Shown: positions 17,788 through 27,779 of the stretch, piece after piece | How positions within the stretch are numbered: the stretch's first letter is position 1 | Layout: every line of letters begins with the position of its first letter | From: JAXMAF01 sp046350555 | GTDB taxonomy: Bacteria; Planctomycetota; Phycisphaerae; Phycisphaerales; SM1A02 | Length of the DNA: 58,878 nucleotides | Reading direction: 5' to 3' | Assembly (NCBI GenBank): GCA_046350555.1 | Contig: JAXMAF010000031.1 | Coordinates: 1-58,878, forward strand | Position numbers and translations under genes: made by a program | Notes under the pieces: model-generated | The model's input: the letters and a program-made list of their open reading frames with translations, nothing else | Databases searched by the model: none | Told to the model about the DNA's origin: nothing

Positions 17788-19685
17788 CGTCGGCCCCCTT
17801 CCGTCGAGCGGGCGAGCGTCGCGAGCTGCGCCTCGATCGCCTGGAGCCGGGCGCGCAGCTCGTCGTTCTCGGCGCGGAGCGACTCGACCGTTCCGGCGAG
17901 CGCCGCGGCGTCGCCCTGCCGCTCGAAGCGGTCGTAGAGGACCGAGAGCAGCACGCGCTTGACGCCGTCCGGGCCCTTGTGCACCGCGGCCCACTCCACC
18001 GGCTCCGCGGCGCGAGCCACCACGTGGCCGACCATGAATCGCGCGGTGTCGTCCTGCATCGCGCAGCCGACGACATCCGACGAGATCAGCGCATCGCCGG
18101 GCTCGATGTCGCCATGACCGGAGTCGACGACCCACATCTCGCCGTTCCCGACCGAGGCGACCAGGTGATGGCTGGCGGGATCGGACGGATCCGGCGCGCC
18201 CAGGTACGACCCGAGACAGCGGGAATCGTTGGCCACCGTCGTCGGCGCCACCCCGTAGGTCGGTTCGCAGTTGGCGCCGGCGTGGTCGCGCTGGTTCCTG
18301 CCGGTGAGGGTCACCAGCGTGCCCGGCTCGATCGGCGTCTCGGTCCACGCGTTGTGGGAGCCGGTGAAGGTGTTGTAGCTCACCGTCGAACCGAAGACCG
18401 CGATGCCGCCGGCGAAGAGACCGTTGTTGTAGAAGCTGATCAACGTGCCATCGGAGGCGGTGCGGTTGAAGAACGTGCTCCCGCCGCTCGGCGTGTTCAC
18501 CTCGAGGCCGCCGTTGGTGATCGTGATGTCGGCGCCGGTGTCCATCAGGATGAAGCCGTTGGGGCCGACGTCGATGCGCGGCTGCGCGCCGCCGTTGACG
18601 AAGAGGCTGTTGTAGACGGTCAGCTCCGCCGCGGCTCCGATCGGTCCGACGGTGACCTGGCCGCCACCGCTGCACATGCTGATGCCGCCGCCGTCGTTGT
18701 TGAGGAAGAGCGTCGAGACGGCGCCGTTGTTGCGGGCCATGATCTCGTTGTTGTCCATCGAGAGGTTCGCGTCGTTGGTCGCTCCGATCACGAGGAAGCC
18801 GCCGGTGCCGGGCTCGCTGTCGGTGCCGCCGACCAGTTGCAGCTTCGCGACGGGCAGCGTCGTGCCCACGCCGAGGTTGCCGGTGCCGGTGAGCGCCATC
18901 TCGACGACTCCGTCGACGGCGAAGTTGAACGCGTTCGCGAACAAGCCGAGGCTGGACGACATCTCGGCGCGCACGGCGTTGGTCTCGTCGAGGAAGCGGA
19001 GGGAGCCGAGCACGTTGGATCCGAGTCCGGACGGGGCGTCGCCCTTGAGGTCGAGCGTCGAGGTGCCGTTGACCGCGGTGCTGGTGAGCCGCATCGTTGC
19101 GTTGGCCTTGGAGATCTCCAGGTCCGTGGCCGGCGCGTTCGTGCCGATGCCGACGCCGCCGGTGTTGTAGAAGACGAAGTTGCCGTTGGTCTCCCACGGT
19201 GCCAGCGAGCGGATGGCGTACGGCGCCGGGGTGAGCTGCTGGCGCGGCGCGAGCACCGTGAACGTGGCGCAGTCCGAGGCGGGCGACTGCACCGAGATCT
19301 CGAGCCAGCGCTCGCTTCCGTCGAAGACGCTGAACCCGAAGTCGAGGTCGACCGTGAAGAGCCCGTCCACCAGGGTGAGGCCGCACGCGGTGAGCGAGCC
19401 ACCGACCTGGCTTCCTCCCGCGGCCTGGTTGAAGAGCCGGAAGCGGGCGCTCGCCGTGCCGTTGATCGGTCCGCCGGCGTTGCGCAACTGACCTTGGTAG
19501 GTGAAGTTGGTGCCCACGGGCGTGATGCCGGCGTGGACGCTGGCGGCGACCGCGATCGCGGCCGCCATGCCGAGCACCGCCCGCCTCGCGTCCCCGATGC
19601 GGGTCACGGCCGAGCGACCCGCGGTCCGGGACGTACGACCCCGAGCATCCAACCGGGGTCCGACGAATTCACTTCGATGGCTCAT
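17784..19685 (-). CDS. Exported tail-fibre-like protein with C-terminal coiled coil
   Basis: This 633-residue protein has a signal region ending near ASVHAG, then an N-terminal domain opening GTNFTYQGQLRNAGGPINGTA, common in planctomycete and other exported proteins. Next come long beta-rich repeats resembling phage tail-fibre shafts (GNLGVGTTLPVAKLQLVGG, NNDGGGISMCSGGG), a region with SHNAWTETPIEPGTLVTLTG and GEMWVVDSGHGDIEPGDAL, and a coiled coil near the end (LRAENDELRARLQAIEAQL). The later part is like the autocatalytic chaperone ends of fibre proteins, but I do not see the catalytic dyad clearly. No dockerin loops; it is coupled to a small dockerin-like protein downstream. Confidence 0.82.
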   Translation of the reverse strand: MSHRSEFVGPRLDARGRTSRTAGRSAVTRIGDARRAVLGMAAAIAVAASVHAGITPVGTNFTYQGQLRNAGGPINGTASARFRLFNQAAGGSQVGGSLTACGLTLVDGLFTVDLDFGFSVFDGSERWLEISVQSPASDCATFTVLAPRQQLTPAPYAIRSLAPWETNGNFVFYNTGGVGIGTNAPATDLEISKANATMRLTSTAVNGTSTLDLKGDAPSGLGSNVLGSLRFLDETNAVRAEMSSSLGLFANAFNFAVDGVVEMALTGTGNLGVGTTLPVAKLQLVGGTDSEPGTGGFLVIGATNDANLSMDNNEIMARNNGAVSTLFLNNDGGGISMCSGGGQVTVGPIGAAAELTVYNSLFVNGGAQPRIDVGPNGFILMDTGADITITNGGLEVNTPSGGSTFFNRTASDGTLISFYNNGLFAGGIAVFGSTVSYNTFTGSHNAWTETPIEPGTLVTLTGRNQRDHAGANCEPTYGVAPTTVANDSRCLGSYLGAPDPSDPASHHLVASVGNGEMWVVDSGHGDIEPGDALISSDVVGCAMQDDTARFMVGHVVARAAEPVEWAAVHKGPDGVKRVLLSVLYDRFERQGDAAALAGTVESLRAENDELRARLQAIEAQLATLARSTEGGRR

Positions 19686-20013
19686 CGCACGTTGTCCTTT
19701 CCTCCCACCATTGGCGGTGGGCTGCCTGATGTTGATGGCGCCGGCCACGCGGACCGGACACGTCGCTCGGGCCGCCGACGCGCGCACGCGCCAACGGTCG
19801 TCCGATCCGAGATCGGACGCACCGCGACGGCGGCGTCGTTCGCGCGACGCAGCGACGGCCCTCCGACCACCAAGCGCATTGCGGAGCCCGCGCGCCCGAA
19901 ATGGCAGCGGAACTTCGTGGATGAAGGCGAGGCGGCCCGGACCCCTGCACGACGGTCCCGCCTCGCCGCCGGGACGGCGGCAGCGCGATCGGGCCGGAAT
20001 AGACTCCGTTCCG
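19686..20013. other. 328-bp divergent intergenic region
   Basis: This separates the leftward fibre-like gene from a rightward lipoprotein-like gene. Promoters for both must lie here, but I see no clear consensus, repeat or RNA structure. Long open frames through it on both strands are GC shadows. Confidence 0.5.
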
Positions 20014-20615
20014 ATGATCACCCGTCGCATTGCAACCGTCCTCGCCGCCATCTCGATGCTCGCGCCACTCGGATGCGAGACCTCGGGTCGGACAGGAGCG
20101 CTCGCCGGGGCGGGCGTCGGAGCGCTGATGGGTCAGGCGATCGGAGGCAACACGACGTCGACACTCATCGGCGCCGGCGTCGGGACGGGCATCGGGTACA
20201 TCATCGGCAACGAGATGGACAAGAGCCGGGCCGCGGCGATGACCCAGGCGCAGAGCGCCCCGGCCAGCGCAGGCGGCGCGGCGCCTGGCGGCGCCACCAC
20301 GGTGAACTTCACGAACAACGAGGTCGGGCCCCTCGGCGGGACGCGCTGGCTGCTCGTCAGCGTGAATCCCGCGACGCCGCGCCTCCCCACGCCTCGATGC
20401 TGGTGGAGTTCCGCACCAACGGACGTGTCCTCACCACCACCACGACGGCCGACGGTCAGGTGCTCAGCGCCGACGAGTGCTTCCGGGTCGTGGGCGACAC
20501 CCTCATCATCAACCAGCCCGGCTACCTCATCAACGCCCGCTTCCAGGTCGCCAACGACCAGTTGATCCTCAGCGCCGACCGCTTCAGCGCGGTGCTGCGC
20601 CGATTGCCGTCGTAG
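20014..20615 (+). CDS. Glycine-zipper / META-like exported protein (apparent frameshift)
   Basis: The N-terminus MITRRIATVLAAISMLAPLG-C is a lipoprotein-like signal, followed by a glycine-zipper region (GALAGAGVGALMGQAIGG, GAGVGTGIGYIIGNEMD) as in outer-membrane SlyB/OmpA-associated proteins. The remainder (TRWLLVSVNP, then MLVEFRTNGRVLTTTTT, FRVVGDTLIINQPGYLINARFQV, LSADRFSAVLRRL) looks like a META/HslJ-type domain. These two parts are in different frames: the break falls at about 20370-20400 and is compatible with one missing base. The stop at 20613-20615 lies just before the next gene. Either a sequence error or a recent mutation. Confidence 0.65.
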
Positions 20616-20625
20616 GAGCCCGCGC

Positions 20626-21213
20626 CTGCACGAGCCCGACGCCAACGTCACGCAGCTCCTGCGCGCCGCGGCGAGCGGCGATCGCCGGCAGCAGGACGCG
20701 CTGGCCAGCGCGATCTATCACGACCTGCGCCGCATCGCCGCCAGCCACCTGCGCGGCGAGCGGCGCGATCACACGCTCCAGCCGACGGCGCTGGTGAACG
20801 AGGCGTACCTGCGCCTCGTCGGCCAGCATTCCACGGACTGGAAGGATCGCGTGCATTTCTTCGCCGTCGCGTCGCTGGTCATCCGCCGCGTCCTCGTGGA
20901 TCACGCGCGCGAACGCGCCGCCGCGAAACGTGGCGCCGGGATGGCCCGGGTGCCGCTCGACGACGCCGACGTTGCATGCAGCGCACCGGACGTCGACATC
21001 GTCGACCTCGACGACGCCCTGACGCGGCTCGCCGAGCTCGACGCGCGGCAGGCGCGGATCGTCGAGCTGCGCTTCTTCGGCGGGCTCACCATCGACGAGG
21101 TGGCCGGCGTGCTCGAGGTCGCCGGACGCACCGTCGACCGGGAGTGGCAATGCGCCCGCGGATGGCTGTACGCCCAGCTCAGCGATGCGCCGGGGCGCGA
21201 CGGCGATGGTTGA
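20626..21213 (+). CDS. ECF-type RNA polymerase sigma factor (SigF/PF07638-like), CTG start
   Basis: The protein has sigma region 2 (TQLLRAAASGDRRQQDALASAIYHDLRRIAASHL...TLQPTALVNEAYLRL) and region 4 (LDARQARIVELRFFGGLTIDEVAGVLEVAGRTVDREW), typical of planctomycete ECF sigma factors linked to kinases. Conserved sequence begins about 20629, yet the frame contains no ATG, GTG or TTG between an upstream TGA at 20563 and GTG 20794, which would remove region 2. CTG at 20626 has AGGAG at 20614-20618, a 7-base spacing, and gives MHEPDANVTQLL, so I choose it. It overlaps the kinase gene by 8 bases. Confidence 0.88.
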   Translation: MHEPDANVTQLLRAAASGDRRQQDALASAIYHDLRRIAASHLRGERRDHTLQPTALVNEAYLRLVGQHSTDWKDRVHFFAVASLVIRRVLVDHARERAAAKRGAGMARVPLDDADVACSAPDVDIVDLDDALTRLAELDARQARIVELRFFGGLTIDEVAGVLEVAGRTVDREWQCARGWLYAQLSDAPGRDGDG

Positions 21214-24200
21214 CGAACGGGAACGACGGGCCCACGAACTGCTTCGATCGGCGGTCGAGATCGATCCGTCGCAGCGCGCGGCGTTCGTACGCGAGGCGTG
21301 CGCCGGCGACGCCGCGCTCGCGGCGCGCGTGACGGCGCTGCTGAGCGCGGTCGACCGCTCGCGCGGCTTCCTGGAGACGCCGGCGCTCGCGCTTCGCGCC
21401 GAGCCGCCCGTCGATGCGGTGCGCCCGCGCGACGAGACCATCGGCGGCTATCGCATCGTCGGCGTGATCGGCGTCGGCGGCATGGCGACGGTCTACGAGG
21501 CGATGCAGGAGCGGCCGCGGCGGCGCGTGGCGCTCAAGGTGATGAAGCGCGGGCTCGAGCGAACGTCGGCGCTGCATCGCTTCCAGTTCGAGACCGAGGT
21601 GCTGGCCCGCCTGAAACATCCCGGCATCGCCCAGATCTTCGAGGCCGGCGCCCACGAGGACCGCCACGGATCGGCCATCCCGTTCTTCGCGATGGAGTAC
21701 ATCTGCGGCGCCCGGCCGATCACCGCGCACGCCCGCGAGCACGCGCTGGACGTCCGCGAACGGCTCCGGCTCTTCGCCGAGGTGTGCGATGCCGTGCAGC
21801 ACGGACACCTCAATGGCGTGATCCACCGCGACCTCAAGCCCGGCAACGTGCTCGTCGACGCCGCAGGCCATCCCAAGGTGATCGACTTCGGCATCGCTCG
21901 CTCCATCGATCCGGCGCAGGCGTGGATCACGCGGCAGTCGGACGTCGGCCAGCTCGTCGGCACGCTCAACTTCATGAGCCCCGAGCAGTGCTCCGCGGGC
22001 GACGTGCTCCTGGACGTGCGCAGCGACGTCTATTCGCTGGGCATCATCCTGTACGAGTTGATGTGTGGCCGGCTGCCGCACGATCTCGCGCGCGTGCCGG
22101 TTCCGGAGGCCCTGCGCATCGTGCAGCAGGAGACGCCGGTGCGCCCCGGGGCCATCGATCCGGCGCTGCGCGGCGACATCGAGGCGATCATCCTCCGGGC
22201 GATCGAGAAGGAACCGGACCGGCGCTATGCGTCGGTCGCGGCGCTGGCCGACGACATCCGCCGCCACCTGCGCCACGAGCCGATCGAGGCGCGACCGCCG
22301 ACACTCCTCTCCCAATGCAGGCTCTTCGCCCGGCGCAACAAGGCCATGGTCGTGGCGATGGCGGCGATCGCCGCGGCGCTGCTGGCGGCGACCGTGGTCA
22401 GCACGACGTTCGCGTTCCGGACGATGCGCGAGTCGAGGCTGCGCCGCGCCGCCGAGTCGGATGCGATCGTCGAGCGCGACGCGGCGCGCTGGCAGGCGTA
22501 CATCGCCAACATCGCCGGCGCGTTCGCGGCGCTCCAGACCGACGAGTTCCAGCTCATCCGCAGCCGGCTTGCCAAGGCGCCCGAGGTGTTCCGCCGCTGG
22601 GAATGGGGCTTTCTCGGCGGGCTTGCCGAGCGCAGCGCGCGCACCGTCGCGGCACACGAGGAGATGATCTTCGCGTTCGCCGCGAGTCCGGACGGCGCCC
22701 GCCTCGCGACCGGAGCCCGCGACGGGACGCTGCGCGTCTGGGATGCCGCCGGTGGGACGTGCGTCGCGGACCTGGAGGCGCATGCCGGGCCACCGATCCT
22801 CGCCGTTGCGTTCAACGCCGATGGCACGCGCGTCGTCGCCGGCGCCGAGGACGGCACCATCCGCGCCTGGTACGTGGCGATGGCCCGGCCGGCGGGACTG
22901 GTCGGCGCGCACGAGGCCCGCGTCCGGAGCGTCGCGTGCGGTCCATCTGGGCTCGTCGCCTCCGCCTCCGCCGATGGAGTCGCCCGACTCTGGAACATGG
23001 AGTCGGGCGAGCTGGTGCGCACGCTCGACGTTCAGCCCGGCGGCATTCACGGCGTGGCCTTCTCGAAGGATGGCGCGACGCTGGCGACATGGAACCGTGG
23101 CGGTTCCATCTGGCTGCGCGACGGCGACGGCGCGGACGTTCGCCAGCGCCTGTCGTTCGACGGCGAGATCGAGGTCGCCTGCCTCAGCGCCGATGGCGCG
23201 CGCCTCGCCGCGGGCGGCGCCGGCGGTCGCGTGGCGTGCTGGAATGCCGACGACGGGGCGTGCATCGCCGAACTCACCGCGTCGGCAAGCCCGACGACGG
23301 TGGTCTCGCTCGCGTTCTCGCCGCGCGGCGATCGGCTGGCGTGCGGCCTCGTGCAGCGCCGCATCGTGCTCTGGTCGCTCGACGAGCCGGCTCTGCCCCG
23401 CGAGCTGCGCGGCCATGAGGAGGCGGTCTCGGGCCTCGCGTTCGGCGCCGACGGCGAGACGTTGTTCTCGACATCCTGGGACCGCACGATGCGCACGTGG
23501 CAGCTCGACGCGTCGGCATCGCCTGCGGCGATCACCACGCTGCGGGGGCACACCGATCACGTGCTCGCCGCGCAGTTCTCGCCCGATGGATCGCTGCTGG
23601 CGTCGGGGTCGCGCGATGGAACGATCCGGCTCTGGGATCCCGAGCTCGGCGCTGCGCTCGGTGCGCTCGGTGACGATGTGCTCGACACGCTCGGCCACGT
23701 CTACGCGATCGACTTCTCGCCCGACGGACGGCTGATCGCGTCGGGCTCCGACGATCGAACCGTCCGTCTCTGGAACGCGTCGACCGGCGAACCGCTGGCG
23801 CTCCTCGAGGGCCACGACGACGCGGTCTGGTCGGTGGCGTTCGATCCGACGGGCCGTCGCCTCGCGTCGTGCGGCAGCGACGAGACGATTCGAATCTGGG
23901 ATGTGGCGACGCGCGAGACCCTGCGCGTGCTGGCGGGTCACACGGGGCGCGTCATCGACGTCCAGTTCAGCCCCGACGGATCGCTGCTCGCATCGTCGAG
24001 TCGCGATCACTCCGTGCGACTCTGGGACGCCGCGTCGGGACGATTGCTCCATCGGCTCGATGGCCACCAGTCGGATGCCTTTGTCGTGCTCTTCAGCGCC
24101 GACGGCGCCCTGCTCTACTCGGGATGCCGCGACCAGACGGTGCGCGTCTGGAACTGCGAGAGCGGCGCATGCCTGGACGTGCTCGACGGTCACGGCCAGT

Positions 24201-24640
24201 TCGTCACCTGCATGGCGCGCAGCCCCGACGGAACCCGGCTCGCCGCAGGTTCGTGGTTCGGCGAGATCCTCCTGTGGGACAGCGCCACGCGCGATCTCGT
24301 CGCTTCGTTCAAGGGCCACGACGCCGCGATCCGCTCCGTCGCCTTCAGTCCCGATGGCCGCTGGCTGGCGTCGGGTTCGTATGACAAGACGGTGCGGCTC
24401 CTTGACTCCGCGCCGGCGGAGGAGCGCACGCGGCGCCGCGCCATCGCCAACGCGAGCCGCGCCGAGGCCGCGGCGATCGTGGACGCGCTGCTGCTCCGAG
24501 TTGGCTCCGTGGCCGAGGCGCTGCACTCGCTGGAAGGCGACGGCGCCATCGAGCCGCGGCTGGTTCCCTGGATCCGGAAGGTCCTGCTGGAACGCTCGCT
24601 GGAGCGCGCAAGGGCGGAGCGCGCGGAACGAGCGCGGTGA
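21206..24640 (+). CDS. Membrane Ser/Thr protein kinase with 14 WD40 repeats
   Basis: This 1144-residue protein has an N-terminal helical segment, a Pkn-type kinase domain at about residues 82-355, one membrane helix at about 381-403 and a C-terminal WD40 region from about 470 to 1090. Kinase motifs are intact: glycine loop GVGGMATVY, K111, HRDLKPGN at 207-214, DFG at 227-229 and SPEQ. I count 14 WD40 units, most ending in RLWD/RVWN type motifs, enough for two seven-bladed propellers. It probably senses a signal through the extracytoplasmic propellers and phosphorylates cytoplasmic targets. Start ATG 21206 overlaps the sigma factor gene, and the two probably form a signalling pair. Confidence 0.95.
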   Translation: MVDERERRAHELLRSAVEIDPSQRAAFVREACAGDAALAARVTALLSAVDRSRGFLETPALALRAEPPVDAVRPRDETIGGYRIVGVIGVGGMATVYEAMQERPRRRVALKVMKRGLERTSALHRFQFETEVLARLKHPGIAQIFEAGAHEDRHGSAIPFFAMEYICGARPITAHAREHALDVRERLRLFAEVCDAVQHGHLNGVIHRDLKPGNVLVDAAGHPKVIDFGIARSIDPAQAWITRQSDVGQLVGTLNFMSPEQCSAGDVLLDVRSDVYSLGIILYELMCGRLPHDLARVPVPEALRIVQQETPVRPGAIDPALRGDIEAIILRAIEKEPDRRYASVAALADDIRRHLRHEPIEARPPTLLSQCRLFARRNKAMVVAMAAIAAALLAATVVSTTFAFRTMRESRLRRAAESDAIVERDAARWQAYIANIAGAFAALQTDEFQLIRSRLAKAPEVFRRWEWGFLGGLAERSARTVAAHEEMIFAFAASPDGARLATGARDGTLRVWDAAGGTCVADLEAHAGPPILAVAFNADGTRVVAGAEDGTIRAWYVAMARPAGLVGAHEARVRSVACGPSGLVASASADGVARLWNMESGELVRTLDVQPGGIHGVAFSKDGATLATWNRGGSIWLRDGDGADVRQRLSFDGEIEVACLSADGARLAAGGAGGRVACWNADDGACIAELTASASPTTVVSLAFSPRGDRLACGLVQRRIVLWSLDEPALPRELRGHEEAVSGLAFGADGETLFSTSWDRTMRTWQLDASASPAAITTLRGHTDHVLAAQFSPDGSLLASGSRDGTIRLWDPELGAALGALGDDVLDTLGHVYAIDFSPDGRLIASGSDDRTVRLWNASTGEPLALLEGHDDAVWSVAFDPTGRRLASCGSDETIRIWDVATRETLRVLAGHTGRVIDVQFSPDGSLLASSSRDHSVRLWDAASGRLLHRLDGHQSDAFVVLFSADGALLYSGCRDQTVRVWNCESGACLDVLDGHGQFVTCMARSPDGTRLAAGSWFGEILLWDSATRDLVASFKGHDAAIRSVAFSPDGRWLASGSYDKTVRLLDSAPAEERTRRRAIANASRAEAAAIVDALLLRVGSVAEALHSLEGDGAIEPRLVPWIRKVLLERSLERARAERAERAR

Positions 24641-24825
24641 GGCCACCGTCGGCGCAGGCCCGCGAGAGGCTCGCGGCGCCGTGAACATCGCGAATTCCAT
24701 GTCGTCCGCGCGCCGGTTCCTCCGCGTGGTCGATTGACGTCCGACCGCGCCGGCCACGAGCCGGGACGTGCCCGCTTGCGGCGCGTCGCGACGTCGATTC
24801 AACCACAGCTCACGAGGACACTCCC

Positions 24826-26757
24826 ATGCATCCGCCACGCACACGACCCGCTTCGCGGGCCTGGATCTCCTGCGCCGCCGCGCTCGCCGTCGTCTCCATC
24901 GCCGCGGCCGACACGGTCACGCTCGTCTCCATCAACGAGGAGACGAGTGGCTTCTTCGGCGCGTCGGTCGCCGGCATTCCCGACATCGATGGCGACGGCC
25001 ACGACGACGTGATCGTCGGCGCCTCCGACGAGAATGGCGGCGGCGTCAGCGACGCGGGCCGCGTCTACATCTGGTCGGGCGCCACGGGTGAGCTCATCCG
25101 CGCCCACAGCTCGCCCAACGACACGATCGACGGCCAATATGGCTTCGCCGTGGCGGGCTTTCCCGATCTCGACGGCGACGGTCGCGGCGACTATGCGGTC
25201 GGCGCGCCCGGCGAGCTCTCGGGACGCGGACGGGTGTACGTCTACTCCGGCGCGACCGGCGCGCAGATCCGCCTCCACGGCTCGCCCAACGACGAGATCG
25301 GCGGCCACTTCGGCCGCGCCATCGCCGGCACGCCGGATCTCACCGGTGGCGGTCGCGGCGACTACGTCGTCGGTGCGCCCGACGAGAACGGCGGCGCCGG
25401 ACACGTCTATGTCTACTCCGGCCAGACGGGCGCCCTCGTGAGGTTCCACAACTCGCCCAACGCGGAGGCGTCGGGGCTCTTCGGCTTCGCCGTCGGCGCG
25501 GTGCCGGACGCCAACGGCGACGGGAAGGCCGAGTACATCGTCGGCGCGCCGCAGGAGGATCCCGGCGCGGCGCCGAGCAACAGCGGGCGCGCGTATGTGT
25601 ACTCGGGAGGCAACGGCGCACTGCTCTTCACGCTGGCGTCGTCGAACGCGGAGTCGCAGGGACAGTTCGGCTACGCGGTCGCCGGAACGCCCGACCTCGG
25701 CGGCAACGGAAGCGGCGATCTCATCGTCGGTGCACCGTTCGAGTCGACCATGCACGATGGACAGACGTACAACGATGCAGGCCGCGCCTATGTCTTCTCG
25801 GGAACGACCGGGGGACTCGCGAAGGTGCTCGAGTGTCCGCTCGACGATCTCGACGGCGCGAACATCTTCGGTCGCGCCGTCGCCGGCATCCCCGATCGCA
25901 CGGGTGACGGCCTGGGCGAGCTTGTCGTGGGTGCGCCGGGCTGGCCGGGCTATCACGTCTACCTCTTCCGCGGAACCGGGGACTTCGGCCTGCTCGCCGA
26001 CGTGACCTCGCCCGATCCGCTCGGATCGAACCAGCTCTTCGGCGGCGCCGTCGCCGCGGTGGGCGACGCCAACGGCGACGGTCGAGGCGACTTCGTGATC
26101 GGCGCCCGCGGCGCCGACGACTTCCCGTCGAGTCCCTCGGAGGCCGGTCGGGCGTATGTGATGCGCTCGCCGCTCGCCAACGACACCTGCACGCTCCTCA
26201 CCCTCGGCACGCTGGTCGACGGCGCCAACCCCTTCACCAACATCGGCGCCAGCGGCAATGGCGGCGGAGCGCTGGTGTGCACCCAGGTGCTCGACAACGA
26301 CATCTGGTTCAAGTACACGGCGACGTGCAGCGGCTCCGTCACCTTCAGCACCTGCGACGCGGCGACCTTCGACACGGTGATCGCGGTCTACGCGGGGTGC
26401 GGCTTCGTCGCGGTGCCGCCGCTCGAGGTCTGCTCGGTGATCGGCGCTCCGCTGGCGTGCAACGACGACGAAGGCGGCTGCGCCGTGAACACCTCCGTGG
26501 TCACGGTGCCGGCGCTCGCGGGTCAGTGCTTCTTCGTGCAGGTCGGCGGCTTCCTCGGCGACGAGGGCACCGGCGTGTTGACCGTGACCTGCAATGGTTG
26601 CCCGGCCGATCTCGACGGCAACGGCATCGTCAACGGCGCCGATCTCGGCATCCTGCTCGGCCAGTGGGGCGGCGCCGGCAGCGCCGATCTCGACGGCAAC
26701 GGGGTGGTCAACGGCGCCGATCTCGGGGCGCTCCTCGCGTCGTGGGGAGCGTGCTGA
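24826..26757 (+). CDS. Secreted FG-GAP beta-propeller with dockerin-like tail
   Basis: This 643-residue protein has a signal peptide (WISCAAALAVVSIAAA), seven FG-GAP repeats of about 60 residues each with FGxAVAGxPDxDGDGxxDxxVGAP, consistent with one integrin-alpha-like seven-bladed propeller with calcium loops, then a beta-sandwich with paired Cys residues (DNDIWFKYTATCSGSVTFSTC), and finally two dockerin-like loops (DLDGNGIVNGADLGILLGQW and a second). It lies 185 bp after the WD40 kinase. A binding or adhesion role is inferred from the FG-GAP fold; no enzyme motif is seen. Confidence 0.92.
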   Translation: MHPPRTRPASRAWISCAAALAVVSIAAADTVTLVSINEETSGFFGASVAGIPDIDGDGHDDVIVGASDENGGGVSDAGRVYIWSGATGELIRAHSSPNDTIDGQYGFAVAGFPDLDGDGRGDYAVGAPGELSGRGRVYVYSGATGAQIRLHGSPNDEIGGHFGRAIAGTPDLTGGGRGDYVVGAPDENGGAGHVYVYSGQTGALVRFHNSPNAEASGLFGFAVGAVPDANGDGKAEYIVGAPQEDPGAAPSNSGRAYVYSGGNGALLFTLASSNAESQGQFGYAVAGTPDLGGNGSGDLIVGAPFESTMHDGQTYNDAGRAYVFSGTTGGLAKVLECPLDDLDGANIFGRAVAGIPDRTGDGLGELVVGAPGWPGYHVYLFRGTGDFGLLADVTSPDPLGSNQLFGGAVAAVGDANGDGRGDFVIGARGADDFPSSPSEAGRAYVMRSPLANDTCTLLTLGTLVDGANPFTNIGASGNGGGALVCTQVLDNDIWFKYTATCSGSVTFSTCDAATFDTVIAVYAGCGFVAVPPLEVCSVIGAPLACNDDEGGCAVNTSVVTVPALAGQCFFVQVGGFLGDEGTGVLTVTCNGCPADLDGNGIVNGADLGILLGQWGGAGSADLDGNGVVNGADLGALLASWGAC

Positions 26758-26768
26758 CGATCGTGTTC

Positions 26769-26808
26769 GGCGGGCGCGGGGGCGCGCATCGGCGCACCCG
26801 CGCCCGCC
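26769..26808 (+). terminator. GC hairpin after the FG-GAP gene
   Basis: Perfect 12-bp arms GGCGGGCGCGGG and CCCGCGCCCGCC enclose a 16-base loop starting 11 bases past the stop codon. Position favours a transcription terminator, although no T-run follows. Confidence 0.5.
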
Positions 26809-26948
26809 GCCGCCCGCCGGGAACCATCGCGACATGGACGATTCCCGCGCGCGGCGCGTCCTTGGTCGGCGCCTCGGCTCCTGGCACATCGCGCCACCAT
26901 GCGCTCGCTCCTCCTACCGTTCGCCCCATCCCACCCAGGAGTCCGCTC

Positions 26949-27701
26949 ATGCCCAGGAAACTCGAAGGCAAGGTCGCGATCGTCACCGGCGCATCGAAGG
27001 GAATCGGCGCCTCCATCGCCACGCACCTCGCGGCCGAAGGCGCCGCGGTGACGGTCAACTACGCCTCCAGCAAGGAAGGCGCCGATCGCGTCGTCGCCGA
27101 GATCGTCGGCCAGGGCGGCAAGGCGATCGCGGTGCAGGCGAACGTCGCGAAGCAGGCCGACATCCAGCGGCTCTTCGCCGAGACCGGGAAGGCGTTCGGC
27201 CGGCTCGACATCCTGATCAACAACGCGGGCGTCTACGAGTTCCTGCCGATCGAGCAGGTCACGACCGAGCACTTCCACAGGATGTTCGACCTCAACGTGC
27301 TCGGGCTCGTCCTCGCGACGCAGGAGGCGATCAAGCACTTCGGTCCATCGGGTGGCAGCGTCGTCAATGTCAGCTCGCTCGCCGCTGCGCTCGCGCCGCC
27401 GACCACGTCGGTCTACAGCGCCACCAAGGCGGCGGTGAACGCGGTGACGCGCTCGCTCGCCCAGGAGCTCGGCGCCCGCAAGATCCGGGTGAACGCGGTC
27501 AACCCCGGCATGGTCGAGACGGAGGGCGTGCACAGCGCCGGGATCACCGAGAGCGATTTCCGCAGGCACGTCGAGGCGCAGACACCGCTCGGCCGCATCG
27601 GCCAGCCGAAGGACGTCGCGCCGGCGGTCGTCTTCCTGGCATCGGACGACGCCGAATGGATCACGGGCGAGACGTTGTACATCTCCGGCGGGATGCACTG
27701 A
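26949..27701 (+). CDS. Short-chain dehydrogenase/reductase (FabG-like)
   Basis: This 250-residue classical SDR has the NAD(P)-binding TGASKGIG, the NNAG motif, catalytic Ser in NVSSLAAAL and YSATK. The PGMVETEG and GRIGQPKDVAPAVVFLASDDAEWITGETLYISGG segments are typical of FabG-like 3-oxoacyl reductases and glucose-dehydrogenase-like SDRs; the conserved basic or acidic residue after the second strand is not diagnostic enough to choose the cofactor. Start ATG 26949 is preceded by AGGAG. The substrate is unknown and there is no operon partner. Confidence 0.93.
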   Translation: MPRKLEGKVAIVTGASKGIGASIATHLAAEGAAVTVNYASSKEGADRVVAEIVGQGGKAIAVQANVAKQADIQRLFAETGKAFGRLDILINNAGVYEFLPIEQVTTEHFHRMFDLNVLGLVLATQEAIKHFGPSGGSVVNVSSLAAALAPPTTSVYSATKAAVNAVTRSLAQELGARKIRVNAVNPGMVETEGVHSAGITESDFRRHVEAQTPLGRIGQPKDVAPAVVFLASDDAEWITGETLYISGGMH

Positions 27702-27779
27702 CGTCGCGGCGGCGAGGCGCCGAAAAGAAACCTGACCCCTTTTTGGGTTGCCCCCCCCGCTCCTGCAACATTGTTTCGC

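Noticed and set aside
17979..20615. 878-codon open frame on the plus strand
   Set aside because: It is antisense to the fibre-like protein; only its last part coincides with the real META-like sequence.
21179..24844. 1221-codon open frame on the minus strand
   Set aside because: It is antisense to a kinase with clear motifs, is rich in Arg and Ala and has no recognisable domain.
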